From positions 1 through 64,000 of the forward strand of contig JAJDUJ010000023.1 of the NCBI GenBank assembly GCA_022826705.1: a stretch of 64,000 nucleotides of DNA, written 5' to 3'. The DNA is from Acidimicrobiia bacterium (GTDB lineage: Bacteria; Actinomycetota; Acidimicrobiia; Acidimicrobiales; Bin134). Below, one piece after another: positions 58,041 to 64,000 of the stretch. The translations under genes and the position numbers were made by a program. The notes below the pieces were generated by a model. It was given only the letters and a program-made list of their open reading frames with translations. It was not told the origin of the DNA and did not search any database. Every line of letters begins with the position of its first letter. The first letter of the stretch is position 1.

Positions 58041-58427
58041 CTACGGCCCTAGCACGTCGACGCCGTGCTGTGCGGCGGATGCCGCGAGGCGGTGGTCGAA
58101 GGTGGCGATGGCGCGGGCGTTTAGTTCTAGGGCGGTGTCGAGGACGATTGCGTCGGGGAGCCTCAGTCCGGTCTCTGCCCGCAGCATCGCCCATCGAAGC
58201 GGTGCGCCGTCGTCCACATCGGTCACCACGAACGCAGCCCGGAGTCCCTCAGATGCGCTCTCGACGACCCCGAGGTGGGCCGGCGCCACAAGGCATTCGG
58301 CCATGGTCACCGGGTGCAAGAGCGCCTCTTCGTCGGCGACCTCGCCATTGATCGCAACCGCCCTGGAATGATGCTCATCGCTTGGATCGCGCAAAGCCAC
58401 AACCCAGCTGGCGTCGGCCACAATCAT
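58041..58427 (-). CDS. VapC-like PIN-domain toxin
   Basis: A 128-residue PIN RNase: MIVADASWVVALRD (Asp5), TMAECLVAP (Glu), RLPDAIVLDTALEL and ATFDHRLAASA (Asp pair) give the four-acid Mg site. It would cleave tRNA or rRNA. The ATG overlaps the antitoxin TGA (ATGA), so they are coupled. The acid spacing is typical, and unlike 56987-57406 the site is intact. Confidence 0.88.
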   Translation of the reverse strand: MIVADASWVVALRDPSDEHHSRAVAINGEVADEEALLHPVTMAECLVAPAHLGVVESASEGLRAAFVVTDVDDGAPLRWAMLRAETGLRLPDAIVLDTALELNARAIATFDHRLAASAAQHGVDVLGP

Positions 58428-58669
58428 GCGGGCCAGTCTTGGGACCGGTCATAGAGCACCGAAGAGCCGGGCAAAGAGCCCTCCAGCACCGCCCTGGCCT
58501 GAGACCTGGATGTGGGCGACCGGCCGCTGGCCACCCAGTCCAACATGATGAGCCGTATGAGCTTCGCCCGCGGGACATCGGACCACTTCCGAGACGCCTC
58601 ATCGAGGATCTCGGAAATCTCATCGGTTTCGGTCACCGAGTGGCGAGGGCGGGTTGTCGGCATCCCCAT
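58424..58669 (-). CDS. VapB-like antitoxin
   Basis: An 81-residue protein upstream of the PIN toxin. TDEISEILDEASRKWSDVPRAKLIRLIMLDWVASG resembles a ribbon-helix-helix or similar N-domain, and SQARAVLEGSLPGSSVLYDRSQDWPA is a toxin-binding tail. I cannot name the exact family. ATG at 58669 or 58663. A GCACT/AGTGC inverted repeat around 58677-58687 just upstream could be its operator. Confidence 0.7.
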   Translation of the reverse strand: MGMPTTRPRHSVTETDEISEILDEASRKWSDVPRAKLIRLIMLDWVASGRSPTSRSQARAVLEGSLPGSSVLYDRSQDWPA

Positions 58670-58709
58670 AAGTGTAGCACTGAGTGCAGCACTACGGATC
58701 TTCCTGCGA

Positions 58710-59126
58710 CTATAAGGAGGCGTCGATGCAATTCGCCGGGCCATCCCACGACAGCATGTGCCGGTCCAGAGTGAGCAGGGGGCACTCCTGGACCAGTGCG
58801 GTGGCCAAGATGAATCGATCGGCGGTATCCCCAGTGGCCAGGCCCATCTCCCCCAATCGGGCGGCCTGTTCTGCTTCCATCGATCCGATGGGCAGATCCC
58901 TGACCCCGGCGGCAACCATTCGCATCCGCAGAAGGGCCACGTTGAGCTCCACCACTAAGCGCCGCTTAGCCTGCAACAGGGCCAGCTCCCAATAGGTGAT
59001 CGCGCTGACCGCCGCATCACCTCGCTGGGTGGCTTGGTCTACCCGCCCGATGGCTTCGTTCCCGAGCTTGCCGTCAGCCACTCCCCAGCAGAACCGGAGC
59101 ACGACATTGGTGTCCAGCAGCAGCAT
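58710..59126 (-). CDS. PIN-domain toxin
   Basis: A 138-residue PIN protein: MLLLDTNVVLRFCWG (Asp5), SAITYWELALL (Glu) and GDTADRFILATALVQECPLLTLDRHML (two Asp) complete the active site. It belongs to the PIN class often written as type II toxin VapC (YacL/SMc-like). The start overlaps the antitoxin stop (TGATG), so co-translated with the Phd-like protein. Confidence 0.88.
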   Translation of the reverse strand: MLLLDTNVVLRFCWGVADGKLGNEAIGRVDQATQRGDAAVSAITYWELALLQAKRRLVVELNVALLRMRMVAAGVRDLPIGSMEAEQAARLGEMGLATGDTADRFILATALVQECPLLTLDRHMLSWDGPANCIDASL

Positions 59127-59467
59127 CAGCCGTCTTGGTCGGAAGATCCGATGACGAGATCGGGCTCTTGCCTGTTCCAACTGGAGAGAACTTCCTGGAC
59201 GATCTCCTCATTGCCTAACCCCATGCTCTCTGTGTCGAAATCGAACCCCTCGGGCAGGTCGATGATGTCTCGGCAAAAGCCGAAGAGCGAACCAGTGAAC
59301 TCCTCGCGAGGAGAACGAGGAGGCCGGACCTCGGCTACTGGCCGGCCATTCTTGGTTATGACGATCTCCTGCCCGTCGCACACCGCATCCAAAAGCGGCC
59401 CGCAATTGGCTCGGAACTCGCTCACTGAGACGGTGGCAGAAGACAGGTGGTCACCGGGAAGTGCCAT
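59126..59467 (-). CDS. Phd/YefM-like antitoxin
   Basis: A 113-residue antitoxin: TVSVSEFRANCGPLLDAVCDGQEIVITKNGRPVAEVRPPRSP is the Phd/YefM DNA-binding domain, and EEFTGSLFGFCRDIIDLPEGFDFD the toxin-binding extension, longer than usual. It starts 6 nt after TAGCCT; a 34-bp perfect inverted repeat lies 20 nt upstream. Coupled to the PIN toxin gene. Confidence 0.85.
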   Translation of the reverse strand: MALPGDHLSSATVSVSEFRANCGPLLDAVCDGQEIVITKNGRPVAEVRPPRSPREEFTGSLFGFCRDIIDLPEGFDFDTESMGLGNEEIVQEVLSSWNRQEPDLVIGSSDQDG

Positions 59468-59473
59468 TCTGCC

Positions 59474-59521
59474 AGGCTAGCGGCAGAAACAGATTTTGTA
59501 CATCTATGTACAAAATCTGTT
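59474..59521 (-). promoter_or_regulatory. 34-bp inverted-repeat operator and -10 box of the Phd/PIN pair
   Basis: A perfect inverted repeat with 16-bp arms (AACAGATTTTGTACAT and its complement) around a CT centre occupies 59488-59521. The minus-strand -10 TAGCCT (59479-59474) lies 6 nt before the ATG. It stands between the antitoxin gene and the divergent ilvE gene, so could affect both. Confidence 0.75.
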
Positions 59522-59590
59522 GGCCCCACAAATCCCTCAGTCTCCTGAAACATTGGGCTATACCATCCTCTTGGCCGAAGGAGAGCCTGT

Positions 59591-60616
59591 ATGACCGCCA
59601 AGCCCGATCCCCTCACTGTCCCGTTCGGGACCGTTTTCTGCGACTGGATGACGACGGCTCGGGCTGATGGCGGGGTGCTTGCCTATGGCGGCTCTGTTGA
59701 GCCGTTTGGGGATCTGAGCTTGAGCCCGGCGGCTCACGTGCTGCACTACGGGAGCTCCGTTTTCGAGGGGTTGAAGGCGCATCGCCAGGTTGACGGGTCG
59801 GTAGCCATCTTCCGGCTGGACAGCCATGTCGCTCGCATGGTTGCCAGCGCCGCCTGCCTGCGGCTGCCCGAGATCGATCCCAGAATGCTGCGGCAGATGA
59901 CCATCGACACGGTTGCGGCCAACGCCGACGAGGTCCCCGACCCGCCGGGCTCGCTCTATATCCGCCCAACGCTGGTGGGCACCGGGGCCGACATCGGCGC
60001 GGCGGCCCATCCCGCCCCCTCCGCTCTGTTGTTCGTGGTCAATTCCCCGGTGGGCGACTACTTCAAGGGAGGCATCCGGCCCCTCACACTGCAAGTTGAG
60101 TCGTCCACACCCCGTACCGTGCCCCAGTTCGGCATGGTGAAGTGCGCGGCCAACTATGCAATGGCCCTGGGTTCCACGCTGGACGCGATGGCCGCCAATG
60201 AGGCCGTCGACCAAGTGCTGTTCGCCAGCAACGGCGACATCACCGAAACCGGCGCCTCAAACTTCTTCCTGGCCGACGACGAGCGCATAGTCACCCGGCA
60301 CCTCGACGATTCGTTCCTGCACGGCGTGACCCGGGACTCGGTGATCCAGCTCGCCCGCCACCATGGCTACGACGTGGAGGAACGCGCCATCGACCCAGAG
60401 GAGCTCGTCGACTGGGCCGAGCAGGGCGAGGCCTTCCTGTCGGGCACCGCCGCCGGCGTCGCCCCCGTCGGCACCATCCTCTACTCGGGCAAGACCCTCA
60501 CCATCGGCGACAGCCAACCCGGCCCCAACACCCTGCGCCTGCGCCAAGCCCTCACCGAAATCCAAACCGGCGCGGCCCCCGACCCATTTGGCTGGCGCAC
60601 CCCGGTGCGCAGCTAA
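59591..60616 (+). CDS. ilvE: Branched-chain-amino-acid aminotransferase
   Basis: A 341-residue fold-IV PLP enzyme. HYGSSVFEGLKAHR, YIRPTLVGTG, MVKCAANYAMAL with the PLP Lys184, DGDITETGASNFF-type region NGDITETGASNFF and FLSGTAAGVAPVGTI match class IV branched-chain aminotransferases. It moves amino groups between Leu/Ile/Val and 2-oxoglutarate. A good ribosome site AAGGAG precedes the ATG by 8 nt, so unlike many neighbours it has a leader. Confidence 0.88.
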   Translation: MTAKPDPLTVPFGTVFCDWMTTARADGGVLAYGGSVEPFGDLSLSPAAHVLHYGSSVFEGLKAHRQVDGSVAIFRLDSHVARMVASAACLRLPEIDPRMLRQMTIDTVAANADEVPDPPGSLYIRPTLVGTGADIGAAAHPAPSALLFVVNSPVGDYFKGGIRPLTLQVESSTPRTVPQFGMVKCAANYAMALGSTLDAMAANEAVDQVLFASNGDITETGASNFFLADDERIVTRHLDDSFLHGVTRDSVIQLARHHGYDVEERAIDPEELVDWAEQGEAFLSGTAAGVAPVGTILYSGKTLTIGDSQPGPNTLRLRQALTEIQTGAAPDPFGWRTPVRS

Positions 60617-60663
60617 ACAGAAGATCTGGCCCTCGCGCGTGTCCTTCGGGAATCCGGGCAGCA

Positions 60664-60800
60664 TCAGCGGTAGGCATCCCTTTGGCGCCGGATCGCTAAA
60701 TCAACGATCTGCCCCTCACCCGCCGTGTAGTTGATGCGGTGTATGAACCGCTCTGGTCTTCTTGGAGAACCTCAAGCTTGAAAGCGAGACTATGGCGATG
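60664..60800 (-). pseudogene. Degenerate RelE-like toxin remnant
   Basis: The minus strand at 60664-60750 encodes 28 residues (RFIHRINYTAGEGQ... RRQRDAYR) that look like the C-terminal strands of a RelE/ParE toxin, with the typical ending HRRxAYR. Further upstream the likely continuation (LAFKLEVLQEDQS) is in another frame, and a stop blocks the first frame. A frameshifted relic, consistent with turnover of the neighbouring toxin-antitoxin island. Confidence 0.4.
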
Positions 60801-60917
60801 CCTGCACGGAGATTGCTGGAACATCCTCCTACGAGGTGGTACTCGGCTCAGGAGAACCACTTGGCGGTGCGGCTGGTGCGCGAGTTGCGCGCCCATGGCG
60901 GAGACCGGTCGGCCTAG
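60792..60917 (+). CDS. Possible 41-residue ORF abutting the histidine phosphatase gene
   Basis: An ATG at 60792 opens 41 codons, ending in a TAG that directly touches the next ATG at 60918. The peptide is Arg-rich with a helical tail (HLAVRLVRELRAHGG). I do not recognise it, and there is no clear ribosome site. It could be a real coupled leader ORF or chance. The interval 60617-60917 otherwise holds only the toxin relic. Confidence 0.25.
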   Translation: MAMPARRLLEHPPTRWYSAQENHLAVRLVRELRAHGGDRSA

Positions 60918-61496
60918 ATGACGAACCTCATCCTCATCCGCCATGGAGTCGCCGAATCCGCAAGCGACTCTAGCCATGGCCCCGATCCTCCCCTCTCGGC
61001 TGTGGGCGAAAAGCAGGCTGCCGCAATGGCGTCATATCTGACTGCAGAGTCGCTTGACGCGATCTGGTCCAGCCCGATGCGACGCGCCGCGAGCACTGCA
61101 AGCGCACTCGCAACAGCAACCTCGCTGCCAGTCTCCTATGACGAGCGCCTAGTCGAATTTGACGTCGACGAGCCGAACTACATCGCGCCAAACACCGCTG
61201 GCCATACCAAGGAGGAGCTCGCCAGAATCTGGACCCTGCTGACTGCTCCACCGTTCGTTTCGCGGGTCCGGGCCGCCATCGATGACCTGGTTTCAGCGCA
61301 CAGGGGCGAGACGATCGCCGCTATCTGCCACGGAGGCGTGATAGTCCAGGCGCTCGCCCACCTCCTATCCTCACCTGGTCTGATCTCTTCACTCGAACTT
61401 CGCTCATCGTCGATCTCTCGCATTCGCGTCCGCCGCACCGGAGAAGCAATCCTGCAAACCTTCAACGAAGCGCCGTGGCTGCGCGAAGAAATGTAG
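60918..61496 (+). CDS. Histidine phosphatase (phosphoglycerate mutase-like) family protein
   Basis: A 192-residue phosphatase. LIRHGVAES carries Arg8, His9 and Gly10 of the RHG site; SSPMRRAASTASALATAT holds the second Arg, and ICHGGVIVQALAHLL the second His. Relatives include phosphoserine, cobalamin-pathway and broad phosphatases (CobC/SixA-like). The start follows a TAG directly. The DNA looks somewhat less GC-rich than at 24-55 kb. Confidence 0.85.
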   Translation: MTNLILIRHGVAESASDSSHGPDPPLSAVGEKQAAAMASYLTAESLDAIWSSPMRRAASTASALATATSLPVSYDERLVEFDVDEPNYIAPNTAGHTKEELARIWTLLTAPPFVSRVRAAIDDLVSAHRGETIAAICHGGVIVQALAHLLSSPGLISSLELRSSSISRIRVRRTGEAILQTFNEAPWLREEM

Positions 61497-61533
61497 CTGT
61501 AGCCTTCGAAGCGGTGGAGGCGGCTGCGCTCAC

Positions 61534-62997
61534 CTACTCAAGCTCGGGCATGGAGATCGACGTCAACTCCATGAGTTCGTCGAACCCCTCCACCCCCCAC
61601 TGACGACCGATTCCGCTCTGTTTGTGGCCGCCGAAGGGCATGCTGGGGTCATAGCCACCGGTGCCGTTGACCGAGATCGTGCCGGTGCGGATTCGGCGAG
61701 CAATCGCAGTCGCACGTGCGGGGTCACCACCCGTCACGCTGCCAGCTAGCCCGTACTTGGAGTCATTGGCGATCCGCACCGCGTCGTCATCATCCTCATA
61801 CGGGATCACGCAAAGCACAGGTCCAAAGATCTCCTCTTGGGCAATCGCCATCGAGTTGTCGACATCGCAGAAGACCGTGGGTTCCACGAAGAACCCTTGT
61901 TCGAAGCCAGCAGGGCGACCGCCCCCAACCAAGAGGCGAGCACCGTCACTGATGCCGGCATCTATGTAGCCAAGCACCCGGTCACGTTGACGTGCACTAA
62001 TGAGGGGACCAGCCATCACCTCCGGGTCGGTCGGGTCGCCGAAGGGAACCGCCCCCCAGGCCTCGCGGACGATTTCCAACGCTTCGGCGTAGCGCGATCG
62101 CGGCAAAAGCAACCGCGTCGAAAGCCCACAACCTTGTCCGGCGTGAGTACACGCACTGACTGACCGGCCAACCGCTCGAGCAAGGTCCGCGTCCTCAACG
62201 ATGATTGATGCAGACTTGCCACCGAGTTCCAGAAAGCAGCGTGTCATATTCGCCGCAGCGGTCTGCATGACCCGCTTTCCCGTCTCAGTGGAGCCAGTAA
62301 ACGCCACCAAATCCACGTCGGCCGAGCCGGCCAGTGTCTCGCCGACCAGGTGGTCCGACGACGTGATCGTGTTGATAACACCAGGGGGTATGTCTGTCTC
62401 ACAGATGAGCTCACCGAGGCGCAACAGATTCAACGGCGTCTCCGGCGCTGCCTTGATGACCATGGTGTTGCCGGTAGCGAGAACAGCACCGACCTTCGAC
62501 AGCGTGATCTCGACGGGGAAGTTCCAGGGCACGATCCCAGACACGACCCCGACGGGATGCTTCAGGACCGCCTGACGCTGTTTACCCCCACGTCCTTCGC
62601 TGGTCCCTCGGTCTACTTCCCATTCGTAGGTGTCCATTAACTTCAGTGGAACCCCGAGGCCATGCGCGATCGGCCAGTCCAGCTGAACCGAATATGTCCA
62701 CATGAGCGGTGTGCCGATTTCCGCGACCAGTTCGTGGCGCCAAGTGCCAGCAAAGTCCGTACAGAGGTCCTGGAGCTGACCCAGGCAGTGACGCCGGAAG
62801 TCGTGGTCGCGGTGCCAATCGGTACTGTCGGCCGCGTATCGCGCCGCAGCCACTGCTCGATAAACATCGCCATGCGATGCGTCAGGCGCGGTCCCTACAA
62901 GGCTCTCGTTCGCAGGGTTGTAGCACTCGAATCGAGCGCCTGACTCCGCTTCTACGAGCTCGCCGTTGACCAGCAACTTTCCGCCGATAGTTGACAT
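61534..62997 (-). CDS. NAD(P)-dependent aldehyde dehydrogenase
   Basis: A 487-residue ALDH. PWNFPVEITLSKVGAVLATGNTMVIKAAPETPL has the NAD-binding Lys and the oxyanion Asn; FTGSTETGKRVM the glycine loop; LELGGKSA the catalytic Glu; AGQGCGLSTR the nucleophile Cys; and EIFGPVLCV the C-terminal Glu. It oxidises an aldehyde to acid, probably from the same substrate as the thiolase-like gene upstream. ATG at 62997 follows TATTTT by 6 nt. Confidence 0.88.
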   Translation of the reverse strand: MSTIGGKLLVNGELVEAESGARFECYNPANESLVGTAPDASHGDVYRAVAAARYAADSTDWHRDHDFRRHCLGQLQDLCTDFAGTWRHELVAEIGTPLMWTYSVQLDWPIAHGLGVPLKLMDTYEWEVDRGTSEGRGGKQRQAVLKHPVGVVSGIVPWNFPVEITLSKVGAVLATGNTMVIKAAPETPLNLLRLGELICETDIPPGVINTITSSDHLVGETLAGSADVDLVAFTGSTETGKRVMQTAAANMTRCFLELGGKSASIIVEDADLARAVGRSVSACTHAGQGCGLSTRLLLPRSRYAEALEIVREAWGAVPFGDPTDPEVMAGPLISARQRDRVLGYIDAGISDGARLLVGGGRPAGFEQGFFVEPTVFCDVDNSMAIAQEEIFGPVLCVIPYEDDDDAVRIANDSKYGLAGSVTGGDPARATAIARRIRTGTISVNGTGGYDPSMPFGGHKQSGIGRQWGVEGFDELMELTSISMPELE

Positions 62998-63003
62998 GGC
63001 GAG

Positions 63004-63009
63004 AAAATA
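63004..63009 (-). promoter_or_regulatory. Putative leaderless -10 box (TATTTT)
   Basis: Minus-strand TATTTT, 6 nt before the ATG at 62997. It gives the dehydrogenase its own start site downstream of the thiolase-like gene. Confidence 0.45.
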
Positions 63010-63103
63010 GCAGACAGTTTTGGGGTAGGCCACGCTTCGCTCATGGAGGGCGGCACACTTCCACGATTAGCGCATCAAATGCCGCCAGCTCATTTCTGAC
63101 GTC

Positions 63104-64000
63104 TCACCTGATACTGACAAGAACACAGCCCGCGATCGGTCCGCCACCAGCGGCGGCAACTGCCACCGCTGGATGCGGGACCACTTGACGTTCGCCCGCC
63201 GCACCCCACAGCTGCAAGCACGCCTCATGCAAGAACCCGAGTCCGTGAAGACGCCCCGCCGAGAGCTGCCCGCCCTGTGTGTTCAGTGGGCGCTCGCCAT
63301 CCAGTCCGATTCGATGTCCACCTTCGACATACCGCCCGGCTGTGCCCTTCTCGCAAAATCCCAATGCCTCGATCCACTGAAGTGTGATGTAGCTGAATCC
63401 GTCATACAACTCCATCACATCAACGTCACTCGGCCCAAGCATCGTCTGCTCCCACATCGATGCAGCCGCATCGTGAGCCCCCATCGTCGTTAAGTCAGGA
63501 CGCTGATCCCAAGTATGCCGCTCGGCGACACCATGGCCGAATGCCTCCACGTTGATGGGGGGTCGGTTCAGGCCACCTGAAGATACGCGCCTCGATACCA
63601 CAACCGCGACGGCACCGTCGGTAGGTACATCGCAGTCGTAGAGACACAGCGGCGATGAGATCATTCGCGACGCCAAGTAGTCGTCCAAGGTCATCGGATC
63701 GCGGTATACCGCGGCAGGGTTCATGGCGGCGTGGCGACGGCAGGTCAGCGCCACCTGCGCCAGCTGTTTACGGGTCAAGCCATAATCATGCATGTAGCGC
63801 GAAGCCAGCATCCCTACCCAAGTGGCAGCCGACATCGCACCGTAAGGACCGAACCACTCGAACACGCCAGTAGCGCGAGAGGGGCCTCGGCTCAATACGC
63901 TCGCCCGGTCACCACCGTGCTGCGCTGTGGACTCCCACACAGATCGGAAACAAACCACGTGGTTCGCCGCACCTGTCGCGACCGCCAGGCATGCGCTCAT
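63104..64000 (-). CDS. Thiolase-fold (SCP-x/Ltp-type) protein, 5' part outside the window
   Basis: The visible 298 codons cover the C-terminal three quarters of an SCP-x/Ltp-type thiolase. CLAVATGAANHVVCFRSVWE corresponds to the region after the catalytic position, VMELYDGFSYITLQW carries the Tyr-Asp pair, and NTQGGQLSAGRLHGLGFLHEACLQL is the C-terminal catalytic loop. The nucleophile region lies off the edge, so activity cannot be judged. It is a distant paralogue of 5916-7094 and heads a unit with the ALDH 106 bp downstream. Confidence 0.8.
   Translation of the reverse strand: MSACLAVATGAANHVVCFRSVWESTAQHGGDRASVLSRGPSRATGVFEWFGPYGAMSAATWVGMLASRYMHDYGLTRKQLAQVALTCRRHAAMNPAAVYRDPMTLDDYLASRMISSPLCLYDCDVPTDGAVAVVVSRRVSSGGLNRPPINVEAFGHGVAERHTWDQRPDLTTMGAHDAAASMWEQTMLGPSDVDVMELYDGFSYITLQWIEALGFCEKGTAGRYVEGGHRIGLDGERPLNTQGGQLSAGRLHGLGFLHEACLQLWGAAGERQVVPHPAVAVAAAGGGPIAGCVLVSIR

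Overview
This 64 kb window is high-GC DNA from an actinobacterium. The supporting genes are a WhiB iron-sulfur regulator (45798-46100), the actinobacterial/archaeal mismatch endonuclease NucS (30583-31242), a mycothiol-conjugate amidase of the Mca type (43884-44738) and a PIN-like toxin family (56987-57406) that I know mainly from actinobacteria. The gene mix (many SDRs, CaiB/BaiF CoA-transferases, acyl-CoA ligases, P450s and F420/LLM oxidoreductases, with no mycolate genes) suggests an Acidimicrobiia-like lineage. That placement is inference. I saw no rRNA, tRNA, CRISPR array, insertion sequence or phage structural gene.

Left part (0-24 kb): a T-free, G-quadruplex-capable tract and a truncated phosphatase lie at the edge. 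They are followed by a long minus-strand catabolic block: an IpdF-like SDR with two more SDRs, a thioredoxin-like lipoprotein, another SDR, a DUF35 protein with a thiolase-fold partner that has lost its catalytic Cys, and two CaiB/BaiF CoA-transferases. Acyl-CoA ligases, enoyl-CoA hydratases, a P450, two methyltransferases, a DHA2 exporter and a cyclase-family hydrolase follow. Together they look like CoA-dependent degradation of a steroid or similar alicyclic substrate.

Middle (24-46 kb): an SLC13/RCK permease precedes sulfate activation genes (fused ATP sulfurylase/APS kinase plus two tandem CysQ-like phosphatases). NucS, a VanW-domain surface protein, a geranylgeranyl-reductase-like enzyme, a PAP2 phosphatase and an unusual methyltransferase-Mug DNA glycosylase fusion come next. 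A polyhydroxyalkanoate module follows (synthase, phasin-like protein, terminator, 3-hydroxybutyryl-CoA dehydrogenase, XRE regulator), then a secreted nuclease, a YdjC-like deacetylase, an SCP2 protein and Mca.

Right part (46-64 kb): a divergent whiB/DHA2 exporter pair, a carnitine-dehydrogenase-like enzyme, a HigBA pair, an 807-residue double CaiB/BaiF protein opposite a CYP125-like P450, and a toxin-antitoxin island (56.7-59.5 kb) with four pairs and clear palindromic operators. After these come ilvE, toxin debris, a histidine phosphatase, an aldehyde dehydrogenase and a second, window-truncated thiolase-fold protein.

A recurrent signal is a TANNNT hexamer 6-9 nt upstream of about 25 start codons, often without a Shine-Dalgarno sequence. 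This fits widespread leaderless transcription, and I used it to choose several starts.
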